Assembly (NCBI RefSeq): GCF_002934065.1
Contig: NZ_CP018049.1
Span: 3,780,501-3,844,500 of the forward strand
Length of the DNA stretch: 64,000 nt
From: Pseudomonas orientalis
Lineage (GTDB): Bacteria; Pseudomonadota; Gammaproteobacteria; Pseudomonadales; Pseudomonadaceae
Direction: 5' to 3'
Below are positions 1 to 7,563 of this stretch, piece after piece (the first letter of the stretch is position 1; each line of letters begins with the position of its first letter). The notes beneath the pieces were generated by a model, which worked only from the letters and a program-made list of their open reading frames with translations, was not told where the DNA came from and searched no databases. Made by a program: the position numbers and the translations under genes.

Positions 1-591
1 CACCATGCACAGGCCGAGGGTGCCGGCGCCGGCAATCACCACCACGTCGTCAAGCTGGATATCGCCACGGTTGACCGTATGGATCGAGCAGGCCATGGGC
101 TCCACCAGTGCCGAGTCTTCCAGGGACACCGACTCGGGAATCTTGTGCACGATGGCCGTCTTGGGAATGCGCATGTATTGAGCCATACCGCCCTCGGCGA
201 CCTCACGCTGAAAGCCGAAGATGTTGTGCACTTCGCACATCCAGTATTTACCCGACTTGCAGAATCGGCACTTGCTGCAAGGCACGATCTGCTCGGCGAT
301 CACCTTGTCGCCCACCGTCACTTCGAAGTGCTCCTCGGCGCCCTCGCCCGCCTCCACCACATAGCCGAAAAACTCGTGGCCCGGCACCACAGGCGCCTTG
401 ACCCAGGGATTGTCGCCGCCCCAGAACATCGCCGCGCCGGAATGGCACTTGCAATCGCTGGCGCAGATGCCGCAGGCGGCAATGCGGATCACCAGTTCAT
501 TGGGCCGCGCCCGGGGTTTGCCGATGCGTTCCAGGCGGTAGTCTTTGGGGCCGTGGCAGACGACGGCTTGCATATCAGTGTGCTTGTCCAT
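1..591 (-). CDS. Zinc-dependent alcohol/polyol dehydrogenase (partial, C-terminus off the left edge)
   Basis: Only the first 197 codons are present. The N-terminal GroES-like domain carries the catalytic-zinc signature: CGICASD, then GHEFFG, and a structural-zinc cysteine cluster (C-x2-C-x2-C, in PCSKCRFCKSG). A Rossmann start (VVIAGAGTLGL) is reached just before the edge. Family members oxidise alcohols or sugar alcohols with NAD(P). It lies 27 bp after the ABC permease gene in the same direction and is probably the last known gene of that operon, which suggests the transporter imports a polyol or sugar that this enzyme oxidises; the substrate cannot be read from the sequence. The ATG at 591 has an AGGA nine bases upstream. 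Confidence 0.85.
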   Translation of the reverse strand, partial: MDKHTDMQAVVCHGPKDYRLERIGKPRARPNELVIRIAACGICASDCKCHSGAAMFWGGDNPWVKAPVVPGHEFFGYVVEAGEGAEEHFEVTVGDKVIAEQIVPCSKCRFCKSGKYWMCEVHNIFGFQREVAEGGMAQYMRIPKTAIVHKIPESVSLEDSALVEPMACSIHTVNRGDIQLDDVVVIAGAGTLGLCMV

Positions 592-618
592 GGTGTTCGT
601 TCCTGTGTGGATAGAGAG

Positions 619-1611
619 TTAGCGATGGCGCTGACGGCTGATAAAGATCGCCAGCAAAATGATTGCGCCCTTGATCACGCTCTGCACGTAAGGCGATACG
701 CCGAGCATGTTCAAGCCGTTGTTCAAGACGCCGAGCAACATGGCGCCGAGCAAGGTGCCGATGATCACGCCGCGCCCGCCGGCAATCGACGCACCGCCCA
801 GTACCACGGCGGCAATCGCATCCAGTTCGAACGACACACCGGCATTCGGCTGGCCGCTCATCAGGCGTGAGGTCAGCACCAGCCCGGCAATCGCTGCGGT
901 GAGGCCACTGATGCCGTACACCAGCAATTTGAAGCGCGCCGCCCGTACCCCGGACAAGCGCACCGCCTCCTCATTGCCGCCGATGGCGTAGATGTAGCGA
1001 CCGATGCGCGTGTGCTGCAGCAGCACATAGGCCGCCAGGTAAGTGAGCAGCATGATCAGAATCGGCACCTGGATGCCGAACACGCTGGCCCGGCCGAACA
1101 CCGCGAACCACTCCGGCAGCCCGGAAATCGGATAGCCGTCGGTGTACATCAGCCCCAGGCCCCGGGCGATGCCCATGGTCGCCAGGGTCACGATGATCGG
1201 CGGCATATGCAGGTAGGCCACGAACAGGCCGTTGCCGATGCCGAACGCCACACCCACCAGCATCCCGGCACCGATTGCCAGGCCCGGCGGCAGCCCCGCG
1301 ACCATCAAGCCGGCCGTGAGCGTGCCGGACAGCGCCATCACCGGCCCCACCGACAGATCAATGCCGCCGGTAAGAATCACGCAGGTCATGCCCACCGCGA
1401 TGATCGCGTTGATCGACACCTGGCGCGCAATGTTCGACAGGTTGCCGGCGGTGAGGAAGGTGTCGCTGGCGAGAATCATCACCAGGGTCACCACCACCAG
1501 CCCGACAAAGGGATAAAACGCCGGCGAGCGCAGCAACCGCGCCAGGTTCAGGCGCAACCGGCCGGTGCCTGCGGTATTAATGGACGTATTCACTTGAGCC
1601 CCCTGTTGCAT
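619..1611 (-). CDS. Sugar ABC transporter permease (RbsC family)
   Basis: A 330-residue hydrophobic inner-membrane protein of the ribose/xylose-type permease family. It contains the typical EAA-like stretch [15 protein letters not shown] and the later motif SGVRAARFK. It forms the channel for the substrate delivered by the binding protein encoded upstream. It overlaps the 3' end of the ATPase gene by 35 nt. The start is uncertain: the ATG at 1611 has a GAGG about ten bases upstream, while a GTG at 1593 has a closer CAGGGGG; either gives translational coupling to the ATPase. Length is normal for the family. Confidence 0.9.
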   Translation of the reverse strand: MQQGAQVNTSINTAGTGRLRLNLARLLRSPAFYPFVGLVVVTLVMILASDTFLTAGNLSNIARQVSINAIIAVGMTCVILTGGIDLSVGPVMALSGTLTAGLMVAGLPPGLAIGAGMLVGVAFGIGNGLFVAYLHMPPIIVTLATMGIARGLGLMYTDGYPISGLPEWFAVFGRASVFGIQVPILIMLLTYLAAYVLLQHTRIGRYIYAIGGNEEAVRLSGVRAARFKLLVYGISGLTAAIAGLVLTSRLMSGQPNAGVSFELDAIAAVVLGGASIAGGRGVIIGTLLGAMLLGVLNNGLNMLGVSPYVQSVIKGAIILLAIFISRQRHR

Positions 1612-3085
1612 GGCGCATGACCTCTTGAGGATTGACGGCGGACGCTTCCAGCACCTTGACGATCGCGCCCTTGTGGAACACCGCGACGCGGTCGCACATG
1701 CCGATGACTTCCGGCAGTTCGGAGGAAATCATGATGATCGCGTAGCCCTGTTCGGTGAGGCTGCGCATCAGCGCGTAGATCTGCGCCTTGGCGCCCACAT
1801 CGATGCCCCGGGTGGGTTCGTCGAACACCAGCACGTCGCAGTGGTGGTTGATCCAGCGGGCAATCACCACCTTTTGCTGGTTGCCGCCGCTGAGGTTGAA
1901 CACGCGGCTTTCCGCGCTGGGCGCCTTGATCGACAGCTGGCGCATCAGCGCTTCGACGCTGGCGCATTCCCTGGCCGTGTCGATCAGGCCCGCGGCGTTC
2001 TGGTATTTGGGCAGGTTGTTCAACGAGATATTTTCGCGAATGCTGAAGTCGGTGATCAGCCCTTCGCTCTTGCGGCTCTCCGGCAGCAGGCCGATGCCAT
2101 GGGCCAGCGCCTGGGCCGGGTCGTCGAGGCTGACCTTTTCGCCGCGCAGCCACACGTCTTTGCTCACCGAGGGCAGCGCGCCCATCATGCCCAGGGCCAG
2201 TTCGGTGCGACCGGAACCGACCAGGCCGGCAAAGCCGAGGATTTCACCGCTGTGCAAGTCAAAGCGGTTATGCGGGCCGTTGCGCACCAGCTGGATGTCC
2301 TTGACCTCCAGCAGTAAAGGCCCGCGTGCGGTGCTGGGCTTGGACGGGAAACTGCATTCCAGGCGGCGGCCGACCATCATCTCGACCAGACGGTCGATAT
2401 CGCTGTCGGCCACGGCGGTGACGCCTGCATTGCCGCCATCGCGTAACACACTGATGCGGTCGCACACCTGGAAAATCTCCTCCAGATGGTGCGAGATGAA
2501 AATCACTGCCACGCCCTGGCGCTTGAGTTCGCGCATGATCTCGAACAGCAGCTCGGCCTCGCTGGGCGTCAGCGTTGCAGTAGGTTCATCGAGCACCAGC
2601 AAACGCGCATCCAGGGCCAGGGCCTTGGCGATCTCGACGAACTGCTGCTCGGCCACGCTCAGGTGCCGGACGGCGCATTCCAGGTTGATCGACACGCCCA
2701 GGCGCTTGAACAACGCCTCGCAGGCCTCAAGCATTTCGCGTTTACGCAACAGGCCGAAGCGGTTGCTCAGCTCATGGCCGAGGAAGATATTTTCCACCGC
2801 CGTGAGGTAGGGAATCAGGCTGAATTCCTGGAACACAATGCCGATGCCGGCGGCAATCGCATCACGGTAGGTCGCAAATTGCCGGGGCTGGCCGTCGATC
2901 AGGATCTGCCCTTCATCCTGATGCTCGACGCCGCCGAGGATCTTCATCAGGGTGGATTTGCCCGCGCCGTTCTCCCCGAGCAACGCGTGGATTTCGCCGC
3001 GCTCCACTTGCAGGTTGATGGACTGGAGGGCCTGCACCCCCGGGTAACGTTTACAGATATTTTCCAGCTTCAGAAGACTGCTCAT
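1577..3085 (-). CDS. Sugar ABC transporter ATP-binding protein (RbsA family, two ATPase domains)
   Basis: A 502-residue fused double nucleotide-binding protein, as in RbsA/XylG/MglA. The first domain has Walker [10 protein letters not shown] and Walker [12 protein letters not shown]. The second has the degenerate first half usual in this family and a clear signature plus Walker B ([14 protein letters not shown], then [14 protein letters not shown]). It energises import together with the RbsC-like permease. The open frame extends further upstream to 3229, but the ATG at 3085 ([10 protein letters not shown]) matches the family N-terminus and lies outside the preceding gene, so the longer form was rejected. 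Confidence 0.92.
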   Translation of the reverse strand: MSSLLKLENICKRYPGVQALQSINLQVERGEIHALLGENGAGKSTLMKILGGVEHQDEGQILIDGQPRQFATYRDAIAAGIGIVFQEFSLIPYLTAVENIFLGHELSNRFGLLRKREMLEACEALFKRLGVSINLECAVRHLSVAEQQFVEIAKALALDARLLVLDEPTATLTPSEAELLFEIMRELKRQGVAVIFISHHLEEIFQVCDRISVLRDGGNAGVTAVADSDIDRLVEMMVGRRLECSFPSKPSTARGPLLLEVKDIQLVRNGPHNRFDLHSGEILGFAGLVGSGRTELALGMMGALPSVSKDVWLRGEKVSLDDPAQALAHGIGLLPESRKSEGLITDFSIRENISLNNLPKYQNAAGLIDTARECASVEALMRQLSIKAPSAESRVFNLSGGNQQKVVIARWINHHCDVLVFDEPTRGIDVGAKAQIYALMRSLTEQGYAIIMISSELPEVIGMCDRVAVFHKGAIVKVLEASAVNPQEVMRHATGGSSEYVH

Positions 3086-3114
3086 ACCGAAGGCCTCGTA
3101 CTCAGAAGGAAGAC

Positions 3115-3143
3115 CTGCGCCCCACGACGGACGTGGGGCGCAG
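3115..3143 (-). other. Perfect intra-operon hairpin between binding-protein and ATPase genes
   Basis: A 12-bp perfect inverted repeat (CTGCGCCCCACG and its complement) with a 5-nt loop fills the gap between the binding-protein stop and the ATPase start. There is no T-run after it in the transcribed direction, so it is more likely an RNA-stabilising or partial-termination stem than a full terminator. Such stems behind binding-protein genes are a known way of keeping binding protein in excess over membrane components (inference here). Confidence 0.7.
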
Positions 3144-3147
3144 GGGT

Positions 3148-4071
3148 TTACCAGCTGAAGTTTCCGGCCTTGGCCTGGTCGATCAGGGTGATGTCCACCG
3201 GGATCGTGGCGGGCACTTGCGAGCCCCACTTCCTGGCCAGGGCAATACCCAGGGCCAGGCGGATCTGGTCTCGGGGGTATTGGGCCGAGGTGGCGATGAA
3301 CTTGCTGCCGGGTTTCTGGATTGCCTTGATCGCTTCCGGCGCACCGTCGACGCTCACCAGCTTCACATCCATGCCGCTGGCTTCGATGGCCGACAGCGCG
3401 CCGAGGGAGCCGTTGTCGTTCACGCTGAAAATGCCCTTGAGGGTGGGCTGGGCCTGCAACATGTTTTCGGTGACGGTCAGCGCCTGGTCACGTTCCTGCT
3501 TGCCGTTCTGGATGCTGACAATCTTGATGTCCGGGTGCTTGGCCACCGCCTCCTTGCAACCGCGCACACGTTCGAGGATCGGCACCACGGCAATGCCGTC
3601 GAGGATGGCGATATTGCCTTTGTCGCCGATGTGCCTGGCCAGGTACTCACAGGCCTGTAAACCGGCATCGAAGTTTTTCGAGCCGACGAAAGAATCCAGC
3701 GGGCCCTCCGCCTGGGCGTCCACTGCCACTACGACCACACCGGCAGCATGGGCGGACTTGACCGCCGATTGCACACCGACCGAATCGGTCGGGTTGATCA
3801 GCAGGATATCGATGCCTTTTTGCAGCATGTCTTCGACGTCACTGACCTGCTTGGACACGTCATGCCGGGCGTCGGTAATGATCAATGTCGCCCCGATGCT
3901 CGCGCCGGCTTCTTCCAGGGCGTTTTTCATGGTGACGAAATAGGGGTTGTTGATCTCCTGGAAGGAGGCGCCGATGCGGATCGGCTTGGCGGCTTCGGCA
4001 AACACAGGGGAAACGCTGCCCAGAGTGATGCTGGCAGCCAATAAACACAGGGTTTTCGGGAGCATTTTCAT
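3148..4071 (-). CDS. Periplasmic sugar-binding protein (RbsB family)
   Basis: 307 residues with a Sec signal peptide ([19 protein letters not shown], then cleavage near VFA). The mature part is a type-1 periplasmic binding fold: [19 protein letters not shown], a [13 protein letters not shown] helix, [10 protein letters not shown] and the [12 protein letters not shown] segment are typical of ribose/galactose-type receptors. It is the first gene of the importer operon and should capture the substrate in the periplasm. The start at 4071 was chosen because the signal peptide begins there; an upstream in-frame extension to 4161 runs through the operator and has no signal-like start. The substrate is not identifiable. 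Confidence 0.9.
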   Translation of the reverse strand: MKMLPKTLCLLAASITLGSVSPVFAEAAKPIRIGASFQEINNPYFVTMKNALEEAGASIGATLIITDARHDVSKQVSDVEDMLQKGIDILLINPTDSVGVQSAVKSAHAAGVVVVAVDAQAEGPLDSFVGSKNFDAGLQACEYLARHIGDKGNIAILDGIAVVPILERVRGCKEAVAKHPDIKIVSIQNGKQERDQALTVTENMLQAQPTLKGIFSVNDNGSLGALSAIEASGMDVKLVSVDGAPEAIKAIQKPGSKFIATSAQYPRDQIRLALGIALARKWGSQVPATIPVDITLIDQAKAGNFSW

Positions 4072-4106
4072 GGCGTGGGTCTCTGTTTTGTTTTTATTTT
4101 TAGAGC

Positions 4107-4126
4107 AAATGTTATCGTTAACATTT
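4107..4126. promoter_or_regulatory. LacI-type operator upstream of the sugar ABC operon
   Basis: A perfect inverted repeat with 8-bp arms (AAATGTTA, 4-nt spacer TCGT, TAACATTT). Its centre has the CG step typical of LacI-family operators. It lies 36-55 bp upstream of the binding-protein start, where it could overlap the promoter. Its core fits TGTTANCGNTAACA, the same pattern as the site at 60647-60660. A repressor whose ligand is the imported sugar is expected. Confidence 0.65.
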
Positions 4127-4313
4127 TGCCAGAAGCTAACAAGGAAATTAGGTCCGCGCAAGGGGCCATTGGTCAGACCCGATCCAAATGTGGGAGGGGC
4201 GGTGCGACGATTCGACTTGCCCCCGATAGCGATATATCAGTTAGCAATGCATTTACTGACACTGCCTCATCGGGGCATAGGTATCTACACAACTCAGCAG
4301 CGCCCAACCGTAA

Positions 4314-4696
4314 CCACGATGCGAAGCGAGCCGCTCTTGATCTTGATCTGCTTTTGATCTTGATCTCAGGCGCCCCGTTAAACCACGCTGGCCGAACGCA
4401 GGCTTGAATCCGTGGGCAACCCGGCAGGACGCCGGGTTAGCCGCACTGGGCCATGGATGGCCCATTGCGGCGGCCCACGGATTCAAGCCTGCGTTCGGGC
4501 ACACCGAGCCCAAGCGAGGTGCCGAGTGGTGGGGCAAGAGCGTTTTGCTTACTTTTGCGCTTTTCAAAAGTGAGCCGCCGTCAGGGCGGAACCCTAAGTG
4601 GCCGTTACCGCAGAAACGGATATGTACTCGATCTGATCCAACATCCTGGTCGGCCCAGAGGCCGCCATCGGGGGCAAGCCCCCTCCCACATTTGGA
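4314..4696. repeat. 383-bp dispersed element, copy 1
   Basis: This stretch aligns end to end with 58364-58746 at high identity over 383 bp, differing mainly by scattered substitutions and by the placement of TTGATC units near the left end. It starts ccacgatgcgaagcgag and ends in a REP core (gggggcaagccccctcccaca). It encodes no convincing protein: the short open frames differ between copies. Its centre folds into a three-way junction (see the 4392-4498 entry). It resembles the large dispersed non-coding repeat families of P. fluorescens genomes, but I cannot name the family with certainty. Confidence 0.85.
4392..4498. ncRNA. Predicted three-way-junction structure in dispersed element (copy 1)
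   Basis: A 26-bp perfect outer stem (4392-4417 with 4473-4498) encloses two hairpins: 4418-4425 with 4431-4438 (AACCCGGC / GCCGGGTT, loop AGGAC) and 4441-4453 with 4458-4470 (loop TGGA, one internal C-T mismatch). In the other copy the second hairpin has three substitutions in each arm and all three pairs are restored (A-T to C-G, T-A to C-G, G-C to C-G). That supports a selected fold in RNA or single-stranded DNA. Transcription is not demonstrated. Confidence 0.6.
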
Positions 4697-4860
4697 CCTC
4701 GGAGCGTCAGGTAGATACGCGTTAGCTCCCTCGCCACAGGGTCGGTGTCGCACCAAAATTGTGTAGATACCTTTGGTTATCGGGGGCAAGTCGAATCGTC
4801 GCACCGCCCCTCCCACATTCGAATTGTTACAGCCTGCAAAAATGTGCGGCACACGGCGCA

Positions 4861-4890
4861 AAAAAGGGGCAGCCCCTGGAGGCTGCCCCT
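4861..4890 (-). terminator. Rho-independent terminator of the gene at 4910-6352
   Basis: Read on the minus strand, a 9-bp GC-rich stem (GGGGCAGCC / GGCTGCCCC, 6-nt loop) is followed directly by six T. It lies about 20 bp past the stop codon at 4910. Confidence 0.9.
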
Positions 4891-4909
4891 TGCGTTTCAC
4901 ATCACTGAA

Positions 4910-6352
4910 TCAATGGATGATGTCCTGGGTGCAGATATGCCCCAGGCTGACGTATTGCACGTTGTTACCACCGACGCCCACACCAGGAAATTCGGCCAGC
5001 TCGATGCGCCAGCCACCCTGGTTGTAGGTGGTTCTCCAGGTGTACGGTACGCCGGTGCTGCTGTCGTTGATCACCGTGGTGTAATCACCGAAGCAGGTAC
5101 CGATATTGGCCGTGGCCTGGGAGACACCCGCGCTGTTGGTGGTCGCCTTGTAGTCGACCCAGCGGTAGTTAAAGTCGACGAAGTGGTTATCCACGCGCAA
5201 CACCGGGGTGACGCCCAGCAGCGGCGCACCGGTGGAGTCCGACCACTGGGTCGACCAATTCAGCAGCCGCGCGGTCTGGGTGGCCAGCGGCATTTCGCTC
5301 ACCGGCACCCGTACGATGTTGTCACCCTTGACACTGCTGGTGTTCAGGCGCGGCGTGGAGCCCAGGCTCAACTGGTAATACTTGCTCGGGTCCTGCGCCA
5401 CCGCCGGATTGGCCCGCACACGCACCTTCACGGTGGTGCCCGGCGTTACGCTCGGATAGGTCGAGGTGGAGCCGGCCGGCACGGTAATCCAATTGGCGCC
5501 ATCGAAGCGGTCGAAGATCCACTGGTTACGGCTACCCTCCTCGTCGCCCGCCAGGTACATGCTCACGCTTTGCCCACGTACCGCCTTGAAGTCGAAGTAA
5601 TCGACATCGCCGGCATTGTCGAGGTTGCCGCTGACCTTGTTCATCGAGTCGGGCAATACGAACGCGGTTTGCGCGCTGTCGTTGGGCTCGAACGCGTCGA
5701 TGTTGCTGTCCACCGCCACGCCGAAACTGAACTGCGCGTTATCGGCGACCTTGGCCACCATGTACCAGTAGTAGTCACCTGCCGACAGTACACCGTTGAG
5801 GTATTCATCGGCATTGCCTGCGGCGTCCGAAGAACCCACCACACTCAGATTGCCCTGGCCGTCATCCTGGAACAGGGTCAGCGACATGTCCGCCCCTGCA
5901 CTCTGGTTGACCAGTTGCACCAGCACCCGCGCGTTCTGCGCCAGATTGAAGTGGTAGGCAAACTCGTTACCGGCCTGCACCCCATCGACGGTGTAGAGCG
6001 TGTTGATATCCAGGGTGGGGAACAGCGGTTCAAACGCTGCAACCGCCGCGCTTTTCAGTTGGCTTTGCGCCGGTTTCTTCAGCTCACCGACCACGCTGTC
6101 GAACGGCGCGGACTTGAGGGCTTTGGTCACCGTTTTAGACTGGCCGGACTTGGCCACTGAGAGTTTTTGCTTGAGCTCAGGCGACACCTTCGACGCGTCC
6201 AGCTTGCCGCCGGACTTGAGCGCCGTGTTCACGGCCTGCTTGACCGCGTCGGCACTGAGTTTCGAAGGCGCTTGATCAGCCAGGGCGCAGGCCGAGACGA
6301 AGCAGGAGGCCATCATGGCCGCGCCCAGCATAAGGGCTTTTTTCGATTTCAT
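4910..6352 (-). CDS. Exported protein of unknown function with pre-peptidase-like beta domains
   Basis: 480 residues beginning with a signal peptide (KALMLGAAMMASCFVSACALA). Residues about 25-105 are helical and Lys/Ala-rich. Two stretches (about 115-215 and 220-335) resemble the bacterial pre-peptidase C-terminal (PPC) beta-sandwich: each has an N-terminal hydrophobic strand, D/N-rich turns and a GDYYWYM or DVDYFDFKAV segment. The C-terminal part has two cysteines and no catalytic motif I recognise. It is monocistronic, with its own terminator at 4861-4890 and a GGATGGAT ribosome site. An extracellular or periplasmic binding role is possible; the function is unknown. Confidence 0.7.
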   Translation of the reverse strand: MKSKKALMLGAAMMASCFVSACALADQAPSKLSADAVKQAVNTALKSGGKLDASKVSPELKQKLSVAKSGQSKTVTKALKSAPFDSVVGELKKPAQSQLKSAAVAAFEPLFPTLDINTLYTVDGVQAGNEFAYHFNLAQNARVLVQLVNQSAGADMSLTLFQDDGQGNLSVVGSSDAAGNADEYLNGVLSAGDYYWYMVAKVADNAQFSFGVAVDSNIDAFEPNDSAQTAFVLPDSMNKVSGNLDNAGDVDYFDFKAVRGQSVSMYLAGDEEGSRNQWIFDRFDGANWITVPAGSTSTYPSVTPGTTVKVRVRANPAVAQDPSKYYQLSLGSTPRLNTSSVKGDNIVRVPVSEMPLATQTARLLNWSTQWSDSTGAPLLGVTPVLRVDNHFVDFNYRWVDYKATTNSAGVSQATANIGTCFGDYTTVINDSSTGVPYTWRTTYNQGGWRIELAEFPGVGVGGNNVQYVSLGHICTQDIIH

Positions 6353-6385
6353 TTTTTATCCATCCATAGTTAAAAAATAGAAGCT

Positions 6386-6413
6386 CAGGTGATCGGCGAC
6401 ATCCGGTCACCTG
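6386..6413 (-). terminator. Possible terminator hairpin after the AttH-like gene
   Basis: CAGGTGA and TCACCTG form a 7-bp stem around a 14-nt loop in the 146-bp gap downstream of 6499. On the minus strand an AT-rich tract ending in six T follows after about ten bases, so termination would be imperfect. Confidence 0.4.
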
Positions 6414-6498
6414 GGATGGACTCTAGGACAATACTGGTTTTATGTACAGTAGTTTTTTTGAGAGTGGGTTGAGCGTTCCGAGGGGGCCAATCAATCAG

Positions 6499-7563
6499 CT
6501 AGTAGCCCGTCATCTCCAGATACCCCACCCCACCGTCGAACTTCACCGGCCCCTCCCAATAGGGAATGCCCAGGTTCATCCACGCCTTCGAATTGACGGC
6601 CTCGGGGGTGATGTCCAGGTGCTTGCCGGGAATTTTCAGCGACCAACGCGTGGGAATGCTGCGCCCGTCAATCTCGGTGGTGGTCAGCGGCGCCAGTTGG
6701 ATATCCGCGTTGTGCAGGGTCTCGGTGTGTCCCTGGGCGTCGATCCAGGTGCCGGTGAGGTAGCCGCCGCCGTCCTTTTGCCGCACGCGAAACAGCATCA
6801 GTTGTTCGCCTCGGTCCAGGTGCAGGGAGAACCAGTCCCAGCCGGTCTGGTTGGCGGCCAGGGGCTGGCTGCTCCATTCGCGGTCGAGCCAGGCGTTGCC
6901 GCTGACCTGGTAGGTCTGGCCGTCGAGCGTGACGCTGCCGTTGGCGCTGAAGAACGGCTGGCTGTAGTAGTATGACGCCTGGCCCTGGTCGGATTTGCGG
7001 CTGTAGCCGTGGTCGCCCTGCAGCACCAGCGGGCGACTGGAGGTCAGTTGCAGGTCGTAGGCGAACTGCGCGCCACTGGCCTTGAGTTGCATATCGGCCA
7101 GGGGGTTGGCGGCGCCAGGGCGGGTGGCGAAATTCCAGTCATCGATCCAGGCGTTGAACGGCAGCGCCTGCGCCCCGGCCTGGCCGACGCCGCCCCGGGC
7201 AAAGCGCTCGGCGGCGTAGTGGCGGCTGGCGGAGGTGACGGCGGCATGGCCGAGCCAAATGGTGGAATCGCGCCAGCCCGGTTGCGGTGGCCCGGCTTTG
7301 ACGGCATTGCGGAACAAGGTCCATTGCACACCGAACACATTACCCTGTGCATCCTTGAGGTTGGCGGTGACGTACCACCATTCGATGCGAAAGCCTGGGT
7401 GCGGGCCGTGATCCTCGGGGAAGGAAAATACTTTGCCGGGCACCACCTGGACAAAGTCGGCGGCATCGCTGCCAAGGCCGGCGAAGCTTTCTTCGGGTTC
7501 GGGCGCCTTGTCGCACGCGCTCAGCAGCAGCAACACCACCCACACCAACGCTTTAATCTTCAT
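6499..7563 (-). CDS. AttH / carotenoid-hydratase-like lipocalin-fold lipoprotein
   Basis: 354 residues with a lipoprotein signal (VVLLLLSAC, lipid cysteine about residue 17). The body matches the AttH/CrtC-type double-lipocalin family: FRIEWWYVTANL near the N-terminus, IWLGHAAVT, GYSRKS, then WLDREWSSQPLA and WDWFSLHLD. Members near exporter genes are usually annotated as putative hydrolases or hydratases of lipids; the activity is unproven. It overlaps the permease gene by 11 nt and is the last gene of an ATPase-permease-AttH operon, so it probably acts in the periplasm on whatever the exporter delivers. The ATG at 7563 has GAGGA upstream. Confidence 0.85.
   Translation of the reverse strand: MKIKALVWVVLLLLSACDKAPEPEESFAGLGSDAADFVQVVPGKVFSFPEDHGPHPGFRIEWWYVTANLKDAQGNVFGVQWTLFRNAVKAGPPQPGWRDSTIWLGHAAVTSASRHYAAERFARGGVGQAGAQALPFNAWIDDWNFATRPGAANPLADMQLKASGAQFAYDLQLTSSRPLVLQGDHGYSRKSDQGQASYYYSQPFFSANGSVTLDGQTYQVSGNAWLDREWSSQPLAANQTGWDWFSLHLDRGEQLMLFRVRQKDGGGYLTGTWIDAQGHTETLHNADIQLAPLTTTEIDGRSIPTRWSLKIPGKHLDITPEAVNSKAWMNLGIPYWEGPVKFDGGVGYLEMTGY

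Larger units (their letters stand above)
4187..4819. repeat. Locus bracketed by 42-bp perfect inverted repeats (REP-variant arms)
   Basis: 4187-4228 and 4778-4819 are exact reverse complements over 42 bp. Each arm is a REP-like sequence in which the usual palindrome (gggggcaag ... cccctcccacatt) is interrupted by about 16 bp (tcgaatcgtcgcaccg). A second, shorter inverted pair, AGGTATCTACACAA near 4280 and its complement near 4765, lies inside. The 383-bp dispersed element occupies the middle. A third copy of the arm, with one mismatch, follows the other element copy at 58785-58826. No gene was recognised between 4072 and 4909. Confidence 0.85.

Noticed and set aside
3086..3229. N-terminal extension of the RbsA-like ATPase
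   Set aside because: It would run through the perfect hairpin and the binding-protein stop; the family N-terminus is at 3085.
4253..4900. Open frames within the dispersed element (both strands, also 58000-58761)
   Set aside because: They are overlapping translations of the repeat, differ between the two copies and have no ribosome sites; such peptides are commonly mis-annotated.
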